A DNA stretch of 64,000 nt. Source: Cliona cf. orientalis (taxonomy: Eukaryota > Porifera > Demospongiae > Clionaida > Clionaidae). The stretch's first letter is position 1, and each line of letters starts with the position of its first letter. Position numbers and translations under genes: made by a program. Positions 23,476-36,435 of this stretch are shown piece after piece. The notes below the pieces were generated by a model. It did not search any database. It was not told where the DNA came from and saw only the letters and a program-made list of their open reading frames with translations. The stretch is taken from contig OZ005691.1 of NCBI GenBank assembly GCA_963930775.1, forward strand, positions 9,731,000 to 9,794,999, given 5' to 3'.

Positions 23476-26400
23476 ATGGAGTGCTACTGGATGCTCATAC
23501 TACTATCAGTCTCTATGATCACTCCCAGTCTCTCTTTTAATACTGGAGCACCACAAGCTGCCTGTCAAACCCTAGCACCAGATGCCACTCAACATGGAGC
23601 TCAACCACAAGTTACAGACATACCTTACATACTGAATCTGAGTGCATTCTATGATCCGACATTTGTTCCGATGGTCTATACCCCAGACACAGTGTACAAT
23701 GGTAGGATTCGCACATTAATTGCCACATGTACATGAGAACATTTAGTTTTCGCACTAATCAAAATTGAATTTACTTCCACGTTTATTATCACAGAGTATA
23801 ATAGTGCACATAGCTATGTAATTATTTCATTGCATGGTTAATGACACTAGCTACTGTGGCATCTGGATGTTTTCTTGATTTCCCTCTTTTCACCTACTAA
23901 ATATCAAATTGTAAGCATTGCAAAAATAAAACTATCCTTGCAGTTGCCCTTGAGTCCACAGCGGCTGCTCCATCATTCCGAGGATTCCTTATCCAGGCTA
24001 GACTGGTCGCTGACAACACGACTGTTGTAGGACAATTTGAGGAGCCACCAGCAGGAGGGGAGTATCGATATGGATCCTGTGCCAATAGAGAGGTAGATAG
24101 AAGTCTTGTTTGGTATTACAGAACATGATAGCGATACTTCATAAAATTGCAGGGTTCAGTGACACACACTACTCGGAGTGAAAAATTCATACTAATCATA
24201 CCATGGAGAGCACCTTCACGTGGTACTGGAACCATTCACTTTGGGTAGGTATAAACTATATTTACCATACTGTAATATTGTAGTATCTCGAGCAAATAAC
24301 CATGCACTCCTGTTGTGCAAGTTCCTGCATGTACCACATTTCAAGGGGTAACAGCTTTCATATTTATGGCCAGTATAACAATTATTATGAGTTACGCTTA
24401 AGCACCCATGAATGGGCCCCTATTTTACCATAACTATAGCAATACATATATGTGGGTTTTCCTGTTGTTTAGCTATCCACTAAAGAGAGGAACATGTACC
24501 TTAGACTATCGACCTTAAATCCATTGATCATCTAAGTCTGAGACCAAAATTAATTAATGATGATGCAACAGATTAAAATTACCGCAATTATACCTGCATG
24601 ATGTACTTTTAGTTTAATATGTGCAGTTATAGGTGTGTACCCTGAATGGTGGGCGTGGCTGCGGGATACAGGATCTGGCATAATATAACCAGCTTGTATG
24701 CAGAGTACCTCTATGCATGAATTATATGTATGGTTAGTATCATCTTTATTCTGTATCATTACACAGGTATGCTGTGGTTCAAACAAGACAATTTTATTGG
24801 GCAAATCAACGAAGTGTTACAATTGAAGAAAGACGTAAGTTCTCTTGATTAAATTTAATAAGAGTGGCATGATGCAATATTTTCAATCATTGTTTGATTT
24901 TAACTACACCAATAATTTCGTTTCTTACTATTGAATAGCATGTGAATTACCATCTTATTTCAATCGACGGTCTAACTCATGTGTAAGACAATGTCCACTC
25001 TTTTTCTTTGGAAATCACACAACAGGATTGTGTCAACCATGTAAGCTACCAGACTTTACAATGAGTGATATTAATATAATAGCACTTGAAGTTAGGTTTG
25101 ATTTTTTTTTTACAGTTCTGGATGTATTACCAAATGGTGTACAGGCTGATGCCACTGCTTACTTTGGTAGAATTCTAACAAATGCTACTGTTGGAACGCC
25201 AGTCTTTCCTTTCAGAATTGTCATAGATCCGAGTACATATGGTGGTGATCTTGATGCCATTATCACAATTTTGAACCGTGGTAACCGGGTTGCACAAACC
25301 TTTAGATTTGGTGATAATGGTCAGACTACAAGACCATATACATTTATTGGTGGTATTAATGCAGAGAATGCTGCAGGCCTGCTCCCCCCTGAAATCAGAG
25401 TACTCGAAAATGGACTAGTAGTCCTTGAAGATTCAGTCATCTATATATCTCCTGATGTAGAGATAATGGATCCTGACAGACTGGAGTTTGATTTAAGCAT
25501 AATAGTTCTTGGACGTGGTCCAGGAGCCAGGTCTAATCAGACTGATTTTGCAGTTGCAACAGTTGATCTAATTCCACCACCACCAGGTGTGTATTGGCAT
25601 TAATAATTAAAACCATATGCATGAATACTTAGTAATCAACCATTCTTCCTCCATAATATTATGCTCCCTGCATGTTTACAATGTCATATTAACACACTGT
25701 TGTCATCTATGCAGATCCATGTGCAAGTGATCCCTGTCTGAATGGAGGTACCTGCACCTCTAATGCTGACCAGACCTTTACCTGCAACTGTCATCCTGCA
25801 TATACTGAAGATACATGCCAAATTTTGGTGGATCCATGTACCCTTGATCCCTGTCTGAATGGCGGTACATGTAGCAATGTGGAAGAATCTGAATACATGT
25901 GTGACTGTGGTGTTGAATTCACTGGACAGGATTGCGGCAGTGCCATTGATCACTGTGCATTGTCTAGCTCCAACTGCACCAATGGAGTCTGTATGGATGA
26001 ATTTGGTACCTTTACCTGTGAGTGTGATCTGGGATATACTGGAGACTTTTGCAACATTGAGATTGACTATTGTTTAACAGCTGGATGCCAGAATGGAACA
26101 TGTGTAGACTTATTCAATGACTTTCATTGCCTGTGCTACCCTGGATGGACTGGATCACTCTGTGAAGTAGACATAGATTATTGTGGACTTGGTCCTTCCC
26201 CTAACGGACCATGTGATGACACTGGAGCAGTTGGTTGTGACGATGATAATTCCACATACACATGCACGTGTGTCAACGGTTTCACCGGTGTCAACTGTTC
26301 AGTGGATATTGATGACTGCGATCCCAATCCCTGTGAGAATGGTGGCACTTGTACTAACTTTGTGTTTGGTGCTTTTGAATGTGAATGTCCACAGGGATAT

Positions 26401-28301
26401 TCCGGTGATACATGTGCTACAGACTCAACCCCATGCCATCCACAGCCTTGTCTGAATGGAGGGACTTGCAATGACCTCGGACAAGGCATGTACTCATGCA
26501 GCTGTGATGAAGGATTTACCGGACAAGATTGTATTACTGACCTCGACTTTTGTGACTCTGACACTTGTCTCAATGGAGGCACTTGTGTTGAAGGCTATGG
26601 AGAAGAAACTATTTGTAACTGCACTCAAGAGTTTGCTGGAAATCGCTGTAACATGTCATTAATGTTTTGTACTCCACAGACCTGCCAAAACGGTGGTATA
26701 TACATGTGATGACTCTGGCGGTTTAATGATCACTTGCTCCTGTGCCGATGGCTACGATGGAATGATTTGCGACCAAGATGATCCAGATTATGGTGCTTGT
26801 ACCGCTGACCGCTGCCTCAATGGAGGAACATGTGTGGAAGAATTTGGCCCAAATTCTAGCTGCAATTGTACAATGGGATTTGATGGAGACCGATGCAACA
26901 ACGACCTTCCATTCTGTCTACCAGATTCTTGCCTCAATGGAGGCATTTGCATAGAAGGCTATGGAACTTCTGTATCGTGCAATTGTACAGACGGATTTGA
27001 AGGTGACAAATGCGAAGTCGATCGTCTTTTCTGCCAACCTGACTCGTGTCTCAGCGGAGGCACCTGTGTCGAGGGTCTCGGTACAATGATAAGCTGTAAT
27101 TGTACAGAGGGATTTGATGGCGATCGATGTGATAACGACCTTCTTTTCTGTCGATCAGACTCTTGTCTCAATGGAGGCACTTATGTGGAAGGCCTTGGTA
27201 CCATGATAAGTTGCAACTGTACCGATGGATATGAAGGTGATCACTGTGAATTTGACGACCTTTTCTGCCAACCAGATTCGTGTCTCAATGGAGGCACCTG
27301 CATTGAAGGTGTTGGTGCTATGACAAGCTGTAATTGCACAGAAGGATTTGAAGGAGACAGATGTGAAAGAGACCTTCCATTCTGTCAGCCAGACACCTGT
27401 CTCAATGGAGGCACCTGTGTTGAAGGCTATGGAAGACTAGTATCGTGCAACTGTACAGATGGATTTGAAGGAGACAACTGTGAGAATGATCTTACGTTCT
27501 GTCAAGCAGATTACTGCTTCAATGGCGGCTCTTGCGTTGAAGGCTTAGGTACAGATATTGACTGCAACTGCACTCTTGGATTTGAAGGTGACAGATGTGA
27601 ACTGGATGATCCCAATTACATAGCATGTGGAGTAGATGTTTGTGATAATGAAGGAATGTGTGTGGAAGAGTTTGGACCAAACTTTACCTGTAGTTGCCAA
27701 AATGGATTCAGTGGAGTTTTATGTGAAATTGACCTCAACTTCTGTCAATCTGGTACTTGCCTGAATGGAGGAACATGTGTTGAGGGCATTGGATCCATAA
27801 CTTCATGCACCTGTGTACAAGGCTTCACTGGCCAAAACTGTGGTACCGCATTGGAAGGTAAGATTCTAATTGATGCATATAATATTATTATACTTCAGTA
27901 ATCTATTGTGCTCATATATAGATGCAACAGAGAATCCTTCACGTGGAGTTGACCTTGACCCTATCATCTGGGCGTTAATTGGCTTTGCAGTTGGCGTGAT
28001 TGTGACAGTGATTTTATGCCTTCTCCTAATCACTTGTTGCTACTTCACATGCTTCTCAGCAAGGATAGAGAAGAGAAAAAAATATGATGTCCAAGGCAAG
28101 TCAAGAACATTTTTCACAATGGCTTCAGCTATTCAATCACTTAGTCTAAGATTGTGTGTACTATAATTATATTATGTAGGCACTGAGTCATTGACGGTTA
28201 AAAACTCTGGCATTTGGATGGGAAGCTTGGATGATAAGCACGGAAGCTCCTCAAAACAGGATCCTATAGAGCTTACTTCTGCTACTACTTTTAAGCAGTA
28301 A
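23476..28301 (+). pseudogene. RX2: Reeler-DomX-EGF single-pass receptor with one frameshift
   Basis: Exons 23476-23701, 23944-24092, 24153-24244, 24767-24834, 24939-25040, 25116-25586, 25715-27857, 27922-28095, 28180-28301. All splice sites and the Reeler, linker, DomX, TM and tail regions are intact. The EGF exon has 18 repeats. In the ninth, a 4-bp TATA insertion near 26698-26702 breaks the frame after QNGG; beyond it the paralog-like reading continues uninterrupted in another frame. Without the 4 bp the total length would be a multiple of three. Repeat 13 has Tyr for a conserved Cys (TAT at 27182-27184). A single small lesion in an otherwise clean gene suggests a recent null allele or a sequence error rather than an old pseudogene. 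The TM exon uses a GC donor at 28096. Confidence 0.75.
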
Positions 28302-28458
28302 CACCATGCATACTATAGCTAGCTATAAAGTTTTTTGCCTGATGATGACATTGACAATTAGTGTACATTTGTTTGTATTGTATTGTGTTTTTATTTCCTG
28401 TATGTTTCTTTAGTAGCTACTAATTTTCTTACCAATTTCTGATATTTAGAGAGTGCCC
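28302..28458. other. RX2 3' flank
   Basis: AT-rich sequence similar to the 3' side of the other RX genes, up to GAGAGTGCCCTG at about 28451. It then joins directly to a gene relic. Nothing coding is seen. Confidence 0.4.
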
Positions 28459-28740
28459 TGCCTAGGAGCAAGTACTTAGATATACAAAATAATTTTTGTA
28501 ATTGGAACAGTTGATCTAATTCCACTACCAACAGGTTTGTTTGGGTAACCATGCACGTTAACTTAGTAATCAATCACCATTCCTCCTAGCTGCCTGCATG
28601 TAACTTTTCCCACGCAATATCATAACAACACACTATTGTCATCTGTGCAGTCACATGTGGAAATGACCCCTGTAAGAACGGAGGTACATACACCTCTAAT
28701 GCTGACCAGACCTTCACTTGCAGCTGTCTTCCACAATATG
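28459..28740 (+). pseudogene. Relic 2: DomX exon end and first EGF of an RX gene
   Basis: Begins at the same remnant as relics 1 and 3 (AGGAGCAAGTACTTAGATAT), continues with the end of DomX (TTGGAACAGTTGATCTAATT), an intron, and the start of an EGF exon at about 28651 carrying one EGF. It stops near 28740, where an inverted-repeat arm begins shortly afterwards. Confidence 0.8.
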
Positions 28741-28768
28741 TGACCTCGCTACTATGAGAAAAGGAACC

Positions 28769-29205
28769 ACTCAGGTCAAACTTGGCTTCTGCCTCATTAG
28801 CTACACTGACTCATTGTACCTTAAAGTTTAGTGGGCCTGATGACATTGACAATAATTATTAGTGTACAATTGTACAATTGTTTATATTTATTCTAATTTT
28901 CTTATCTATTTCTGGTATTTAGAGAGTGCCCTGTGTAAGCATTCTGTAATTTTGTTTGTGTACTTGCATTGTTTAATTTCATGTGTGCATATTATTATAA
29001 TGCCATATTGAGTCTCAAAAAGTTTTCTACGCAGCTACGCAGCTATTGGATATGGACTCACAGTCAGCATAAACAGCTAGATAAGTATTGGAGAGAACAC
29101 AATAATAGTCTCAATTATAATTTTAAGTGGTAAATGTAATATGCTATTCATTAGGTACAATGAGTCAGTGTAGCTAATGAGGCAGAAAGTCAAGTTTGAC
29201 CTGAG
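28769..29205. repeat. 52-bp inverted pair around a 330-bp spacer
   Basis: The left arm (about 28769-28821) is the reverse complement of the right arm (29153-29205); the core is AATGAGTCAGTGTAGCTAAT. The right arm belongs to type B flank and occurs once before RX5 (about 44690-44742) and once, diverged, before RX6 (about 53528). The inverted extra copy is unique to this spacer, so it records a local inversion-duplication. The spacer contains part of the RX 3' block (near 28918). Confidence 0.8.
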
Positions 29206-29608
29206 CAACTTGCAATGAGAGGGCTAGCATAATTTGTGCAAATGAGCCTCTGGTTATAGGCCACACAATTTCTTTGAACTAATATGACCACTGAACACTA
29301 GTCTAGGGTCGGTCGATTGGGCAGGTGATAATTTTAATTACAAGTGTCAGTGTTCCTATGATTGTAAATTTGTAGTATTCCAGCTATTTATAGAGGCTTG
29401 TGTTGTGTGGTAGCTTAAAGTAATTTTAAGATAGTCCTATTAAAAGTCTAGTCGATATATTATTATATACCTGTAGTAAACTCAGCTAGCTATTAGATGC
29501 TTTAAATTTACAGTTGGTCGGGTTAGTTCAATTAATTCTGAATGGCCTTAGTATAAAATTATCTAGACGTACTATTGATATCAGCTATAGCTATATATAA
29601 TGTACATC
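29206..29608 (+). promoter_or_regulatory. Type B 5' flank of the RX pseudogene
   Basis: Closely similar to 44740-45148 before RX5 (shared CAGTTGGTCGGGTTAGTTCA and CGACTCTAAT-free AT-rich surroundings). It is unrelated to the type A flank. It ends directly at the first exon, so it is a promoter or 5' UTR candidate. Confidence 0.45.
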
Positions 29609-30745
29609 ATGGAGTGCTACTGAATGCTCATACTACTGTCAGTCTCTATGGTCTCTCCTGCTCTCTCCTTTAACACTGGAGCACCACAAGCTGCCTGTCA
29701 AACCCTAGCACCAGATGCCACTCAACATGGAGCTCAACCACAAGTTACCGACATACCTTATGTACTGAATCTGATGGCATTCTACAATCCAGTAATCTAT
29801 CGGATGGTCTACATCCCGAACACAGTGTACAACGGTAGGATTTACACACAATGCAGGCACCTGTGTTGAAGGCTATGGAAGACAAACATCTTGTAACTGT
29901 ACAGACGGATTTGAAGGAGACAACTGTGAGAATGATCTTATGTTCTGTCAAGCAGATTCCTGCTTCAATGGCGGCTCTTGTGTTGAAGGCTTAGGTGCTG
30001 ACATTGATTGCAACTGCACTCTTGGATATGAAGGAGAGAGATGTGAACTGGATGCATGATCCCAGTTACACAGCATGTGGAGTAGATGTCTGTGATAATG
30101 AAGGAATATGTGTGGAAGACTTTGGACCAAGCTTTACCTGTAGTTGCCGAAATGGATTCAGTGGAGCTTTGTGTGAAATTGACCTCAACTTCTGTCAGTC
30201 TGGTACTTGCCTGAATGGAGGAACATGTATTGAGGGCATTGTATCCACGACTTCATGCACCTGTGTACAAGGCTTCACTGGCCAAAACTGTGGTACTCCA
30301 TTGGAAGGTAAGACTCTTATTCATTTATTTGATGGCATATTACTTCAATAAATATCTACTGTGCTCACAGATGTAACAGAGAATCCTTCAAGTGGAGTCG
30401 ATCTTGATCCTATCATCTAGGCAGTAATTGGCTTTGCAGTTGGCATGATTGTGACAGTGATTTTATGTCTTCTCCTATTCGCTTGTTGCTACTTCACATG
30501 CTTCTCGTCAAGGATGGAGAAGAGAAAAAAATATGATGTCCAAGGCAAGTCAAAAATAAATTTTCACAATCACTGCAGCCATTCAATCACTTAGACCGTG
30601 TGTACTTTAATTATGTTATGTAGGGACTGAGTCATTGACAGTTAAAAACTCTGGCATTTGGATGGGAAGCTTGGATGATAAGCATGGAAGCTCCTCAAAA
30701 CAGGATCCTATAGAGCTTACTTCTGCTACAACCTTTAAGCAGTAG
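29609..30745 (+). pseudogene. RX pseudogene, internally deleted
   Basis: Exon 1 (29609 to about 29834) has TGA at 29621-29623 instead of the fifth codon TGG. Shortly after its donor the sequence jumps at about 29848 into the 3' part of an EGF exon, so exons 2-6 and most EGF repeats are gone. About four EGF repeats remain to 30307. A 4-bp GCAT insertion near 30053 shifts the frame. The TM exon (30371-30544) has TAG at 30418-30420 for TGG. Exon 9 (30624-30745) is intact. The deletion junction has short similarity (AATGCAGGCACC-like), fitting microhomology-mediated loss. Confidence 0.9.
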
Positions 30746-31515
30746 CAACATGCATACTATAAAGTGTTATTTCTGATGATGATTTTGACGATTAGTGTAC
30801 TAATGTTTGTATTCCAATGTGTTTATTTCCTGTATGTATGTTTCATTAATATTTAGTTTCTTATCAGTTTCTGATATTATAAATTTTAGAGAGTGCCCTG
30901 TGCCAGCAGGACCCATCATTGTATGCATCCTGTAGTTTTGTTTGTGTAGCTACTCATATTTCCAAAAATGATTGACAACTAGCTTGTTGTCTGAGCTGTT
31001 TGCTCAAATGCTTCCTCCATTTGACCACAGAGTTATGTCATGTGACACAAAATTTTCTTTTTTAAACGCACATTGTGTATATGCACTACTTCCTTGAGCA
31101 ATTGAAAAGCCCTTCTTCAAGAATTCGAAGCTGCCTATTATTCAAAACACTACTATTCACAAAAATAATATTAATTTTATTAATGATGATGTTGTTTACC
31201 TTTTAATTGTATGTTGTAGAATATTCAAAGCATTACAATGAAATTTTTATAGATATTCATGTTTACACAACACTTGAATTTCACTTTATGGGTGTGGTTG
31301 GCATGCATATTTCATAACATTAAGTAGTAAGCATCGTTAGCTATGATGTTAGCTACGGTGCAAGAATGAAATTGTCAAGTTTATAACTAAATATAATAGC
31401 TAGCTATACTTGGAAGATTAGTATAATTGGCAGTAAACCCTTAATTGATGTGAATGTGAGATTCTGATTATTAATTTGATAGTCTATTTAACTATTGTAT
31501 ATATGAGACGAAAGA
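30746..31515 (+). promoter_or_regulatory. Intergenic block and type A flank before RX3
   Basis: Homologous along its length to the spacers before RX2 and RX4: the GAGAGTGCCCTGTGCCAGC block near 30891, the CTTCCTCCATTTGACCACAG block near 31011, then type A flank from about 31285. No gene is seen. Confidence 0.5.
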
Positions 31516-34500
31516 ATGAAGTACTACTGGATGCTCATACTACTGTCAGTCTCTATGGTAACTCCCAGTCTCTCTTTTAACACTGGAGCGCCACAAGCTG
31601 CCTGTCAAACCCTAGCACCAGATGCCACTCAACATGGAGCTCAACCACAAGTTATAGACATACCTTACGTACTGAATCTGAGTGCATTCTATGATCCAAC
31701 ACTTGTTCCGATGGTCTATACCCCAGACACAGTATACAATGGTAGGATTCGCACATTAATTGCCACATGTACATGAGAACATTTAGTTTTCGCACTAATC
31801 AAAATTGAATTTACTTCCACATTAAATTTTATTATCACAGAGTATAATAGTGCACGTAGCTATGTAATTATTTCATTGCATGGTTAGTGACACTAGCTTC
31901 TGTGGCATCTGGATGTTTACTTGATTTCTCTCTTTTCACCTACTAAATTAAATATCATGCAAATTGTAAGCATTGCAAAAATAAAATTATCGTTGCAGTT
32001 GCCCTTGAGTCCACAGCGGCTGCTCCATCATTCCGAGGATTCCTTATCCAGGCTAGACTGGTCGCTGACAACACGACTGTTGTAGGACAATTTGAGGAGC
32101 CACCAGCAGGAGGGGACTATCGATATGGATCCTGTCCCAATAGAGAGGTAGATAGAAGTATTGTTTGGTATTACAGAACATAGCGATACTTCATAAAATT
32201 GCAGGGTTCAGTGACACACACCACTCGGAGTGAAAAATTCACACTAGTCATACCATGGAGAGCACCTTCATGTGGTACTGGAACCATTCACTTTGGGTAG
32301 GTATAAACTATATTTACCATACTGTAATATTGTAGTATCTCGAGCAAACAACCAAGTTCCTGCATGTACCACATTTCAAGGCGTAACAGCTTTCATATTT
32401 ATGGCCAGTATGATAATTATTACGAGTTACGCTTAAGCACCCATGAATTGTACCATAACTATAGCAATAAATGTATGTGGGTTTCCTGTTGTTTAGCTAT
32501 CCACTAATGAGAGGAACATGTACCTTAGACTATCGACCTTAAATCCATTGATCATCTAAGTACTGAGGCCAAAATTAATTAATGATGATGCAACAGATTA
32601 AAATTACTGCAATTATACCTGCATGATGTACTTTTAGTTTAATTATAATGTGCAGTTATAGGTATGTACCCTGAATGGTGGGCGTGGCTGCGGGATACAG
32701 GATCTGGCATAATATAACCAGCTTGTATGCAAAGTACCTCAGAGTCTATGCATGAATTACATGTATGATTAGTATCATCTTTATTCTGTATCATTACACA
32801 GGTATGCTGTAGTTCAAACAAGACAGATTTATTGGGCAAATCAACAAAGTGTTGCAATTGAAGAAAGACGTAAGTTCTCTTGATTAAATAAGAGTGGCAT
32901 GATGTAATATTTTCAAACATTATTTGACTTTAACTACTCCAGTAATTTCATTTCTTACTATTGAATAGCATGTGAATTACCATCTTATTTCAATCGACGG
33001 TCTAACTCATGTGTAAGACAATGTCCACTCTTTTTCTTTGGAAATCACACAACAGGACTGTGTCAACCATGTAAGCTACCAGACTTTACAATGAGTGATA
33101 GTAATATAATAGCACTTGAAGTTAGGTTTGATTTTTTACAGTTCCAGAAGTATTACAGAATGGTGTACAGGCTGACGCCACTGCTTACTTTGGTAGAATT
33201 CTAACAAATGCTACTGTTGGAACGCCGGTCTTTCCTTTCAGAATTGTCATAGATCCGAGTAGATATGGTGGTGATCTTGATGCCATTATCACATTTTTGA
33301 ACCGTGATAACCTGGTTGCACAAACCTTTAGATTTGGTGATAATGGTCAGACTACAAGACCATATACATTTTTTGGAGGCATTAATGCAGCAAATGCTTC
33401 AGGCCAACTCCCCCGAGAAATCAGAGTACTTGAAAATGGACTAGTAGTCCTCGAAGATTCTGTCATCTATATAGCTCCTGATTTAGTGTTTCCACCCACT
33501 CTGGACTTTGATTTAAGCGTAATAGTTATTGGACCAGGAGGAGCCAATACTATACAGACTAATTTTGCACTTGGAACTGTTGAACTAATTCCAGGTGTGT
33601 ATACATAATAATATGATCATTAAAATTTAACAACCATGCATGTTAGTAATCAATCAGCTCCTATAGCTATAGCTCCCTGTATATCACATCCTTAATTTGC
33701 AATGTCATAAAAAACGTACTGTTATCATCTATGTAGACCCATGTGAAAGTGACCCCTGCCTGAATAGAGGCACATGTACCTCTAATGCTGACCAGACCTT
33801 CACTTGCAACTGTCATCCTGCATATACTGGAGATACGTGCCAAATTCTGCTGGATCCATGTGCCATTAACCCCTGTCTGAATAGTGGTACATGTAGCAAT
33901 GTGGGAGAATCTGAATACATGTGTGACTGTGGAGTTGAATTCACTGGACAGGATTGTGACAGTGCCATAGACCACTGCACACAGTCTAGTTCCAACTGCA
34001 ACAATGGAATCTGTATGGATGGATTTGGTACCTTTACCTGCGAGTGTGATCTGGGATATACTGGCGACTTTTGTGATGTTGAAATGAACGAATGTTTAAC
34101 AGCTGGGTGCCAGAATGGAACATGTGAAGATTTAGTCAACGACTTTCGGTGTCGGTGCTACCCTGGATGGACTGGATCAGTTTGTGAAGAAGACATTGAC
34201 TATTGCTCATTTGATACTTCTCCTAACGGACCATGTGACAACACTGGAGCAGTTGGTTGCAGTGATGGAAATTCTACATATGCGTGCATGTGTGTCACTG
34301 GCTTCACTGGTGTCAACTGTTCAGTGGATATTGATGACTGTGTTCCCAATCCCTGTGAGAATGGTGGCACTTGTAGGAACTTTTTTTTTGGCATTTTTGA
34401 GTGTCAATGTCCACAGGGATATTCCGGTGATACATGTGAAACAGACTCAACCCCATGTGACCCACAGCCTTGTCTGAATGGAGGAACTTGCGATGACCTC

Positions 34501-36435
34501 GGACAAGGAGTGTACTCATGCAGCTGTGATCAAGGATTTACCGGACAAGATTGTCGTACTGACCTTGACTTTTGTGATTCTAATACTTGCCTCAATGGAG
34601 GCACTTGTATTGAAGGTGTTGGTACAAGTACCGCTTGTAGCTGCACTCAAGAGTTTGCTGGAGATCACTGTAATATGTCACTAATGTTTTGCACTCCACA
34701 GACCTGCCAAAATGGTGGTACATGTGATGACTCCGATGGTTCAATGATCACTTGCTCCTGTGCTGATGGCTATGACGGAATAATTTGCGACCAAGATGAT
34801 CCAGATTATGTTGCTTGTACCTCTGACTTCTGTCTCAATGATGGAACATGTTTGGAAGATTTTGGCCCAGATACTGTTTGCAATTGTTCAGCCGGATTTG
34901 AAGGAGTCCGATGTGAGAGTGATCTTGATTTCTGTCGAGCAGACACATGCCTCAATGGAGGCACCTGCATTGACGGCTACGGAACACAGACAACTTGTAA
35001 CTGTACAGAAGGCTTTGACGGAAATAACTGCGAGATAGATCGTCCATTTTGTCAACCCGACTCTTGTCTCAATGGAGGGACTTGTGTTGAGGGATTAGGA
35101 ACTCTAACTAGCTGTAACTGCACACAAGGTTTTGATGGAGATTGCTGTCAAAACGATCTCAACTACTGCCAAGCTGACTCCTGCTTCAATGGAGGCACTT
35201 GTGTTGAGGGTATTGGACCCTTAATTTCTTGCAACTGTACGGACGGCTTTGGTGGAAAGAGCTGTGAAATCGATCTTCCATTCTGTGAGCCAAATTCTTG
35301 TCTCAATGGAGGCACTTGTGTAGAGGATAGAGGAGTTATGACAAGTTGTAACTGCTCTCAAGGATTTGATGGAGACCGATGCGATAACGACCTCCCATTC
35401 TGTCGACCAGATTCTTGCCTCAATGGAGGCACATGTGTTGAAGGTTATGGAACTGCTGTATCGTGCAATTGCACAGACGGATTTGAAGGGGACCAGTGTG
35501 AAGACGATCGTCCTTTCTGCCAACCTGACTCATGTCTCAATGGAGGTACCTGTGTAGAAGGCTATGGAAGACAAATATCATGCAACTGTACTGACGGATT
35601 TGAAGGAGACAACTGTGAGAATGATCTTACGTTCTGTGAAGCAGATTACTGCTTCAATGGCGGCTCTTGCATTGAAGGCTTAGGTACCGACATTGATTGC
35701 AACTGCACTCTTGGATTTGAAGGAGAGAGATGTGAACTGGATGATCCCAGTTACAAAGCATGTGGAGTAGATGTTTGTGATAATGAAGGAATGTGTGTGG
35801 AAAAGTTTGGACCAAACTTTACCTGTAGTTGCCAAAATGGATTCAGTGGAGCTTTATGTGAAACTGATCTCAAATTTTGTCAACTTGATACTTGCCAGAA
35901 TGGAGGAACATGTGTTGAGGGCATTGGATCCACAACTTCATGCAGCTGTGTACAAGGCTTCACTGGCCAAAACTGTGGTACCCCATTGGAAGGTAAGATT
36001 CTGATTCATTCTATTGACGCATATAATAATATTATACTTCAATAATCTATTGTGCTCACAGATGCAACAGAGAATCCTTCACGTGGAGTTGATCTTGACC
36101 CTATCATCTGGGCAGTAATTGGCTTTGCAGTTGGCGTGATTGTGACAGTGATTTTATGCCTTCTCCTGTTCGCTTGTTGCTACATCACGTGCTTCTCGGC
36201 AAGGATAGAGAAGAGAAAAAAATATGACGTCCAAGGTAAGTCAAGAATATTTTTCACAATGGCTTCAGCCATTCAATCACTTAGACCGTGTGTACTGTAA
36301 TTATATTATGTAGGCACTGAGTCATTGACGGTTAAAAACTCTGGCATTTGGATGGGAAGCTTGGATGATAAGCACGGAAGCTCCTCAAAACAGGATCCTA
36401 TAGAGCTTACTTCTGCTACTACATTTAAGCAGTAG
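31516..36435 (+). CDS. RX3: intact Reeler-DomX-EGF single-pass receptor
   Basis: Nine exons: 31516-31741, 31999-32147, 32205-32296, 32812-32879, 32969-33070, 33142-33594, 33737-35992, 36062-36235, 36314-36435; 1213 aa. Signal peptide ~1-20 (start MKYYWMLILLSVS; others begin MECYW), Reeler to ~178 (SFRGFLIQAR, GSVTHTTRSEK), Cys linker 179-212, DomX 213-363, 19 EGF repeats in one exon (364-1115), TM ~1126-1150, and a cytoplasmic tail of about 60 residues with basic IEKRKK followed by YDVQ. Many EGF repeats have NGGTC and calcium-binding-like D-I-D spacing. It is probably a plasma-membrane adhesion or recognition receptor with no enzymatic part. This is the only copy whose TM exon has a standard GT donor (36236). 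Type A flank. Confidence 0.9.

Noticed and set aside
25684-26662. Second-frame + strand ORFs inside EGF exons
   Set aside because: The true frame has regular EGF cysteine spacing; the alternatives are shadows caused by repeat composition. The only exception is the real frame shift near 26698.
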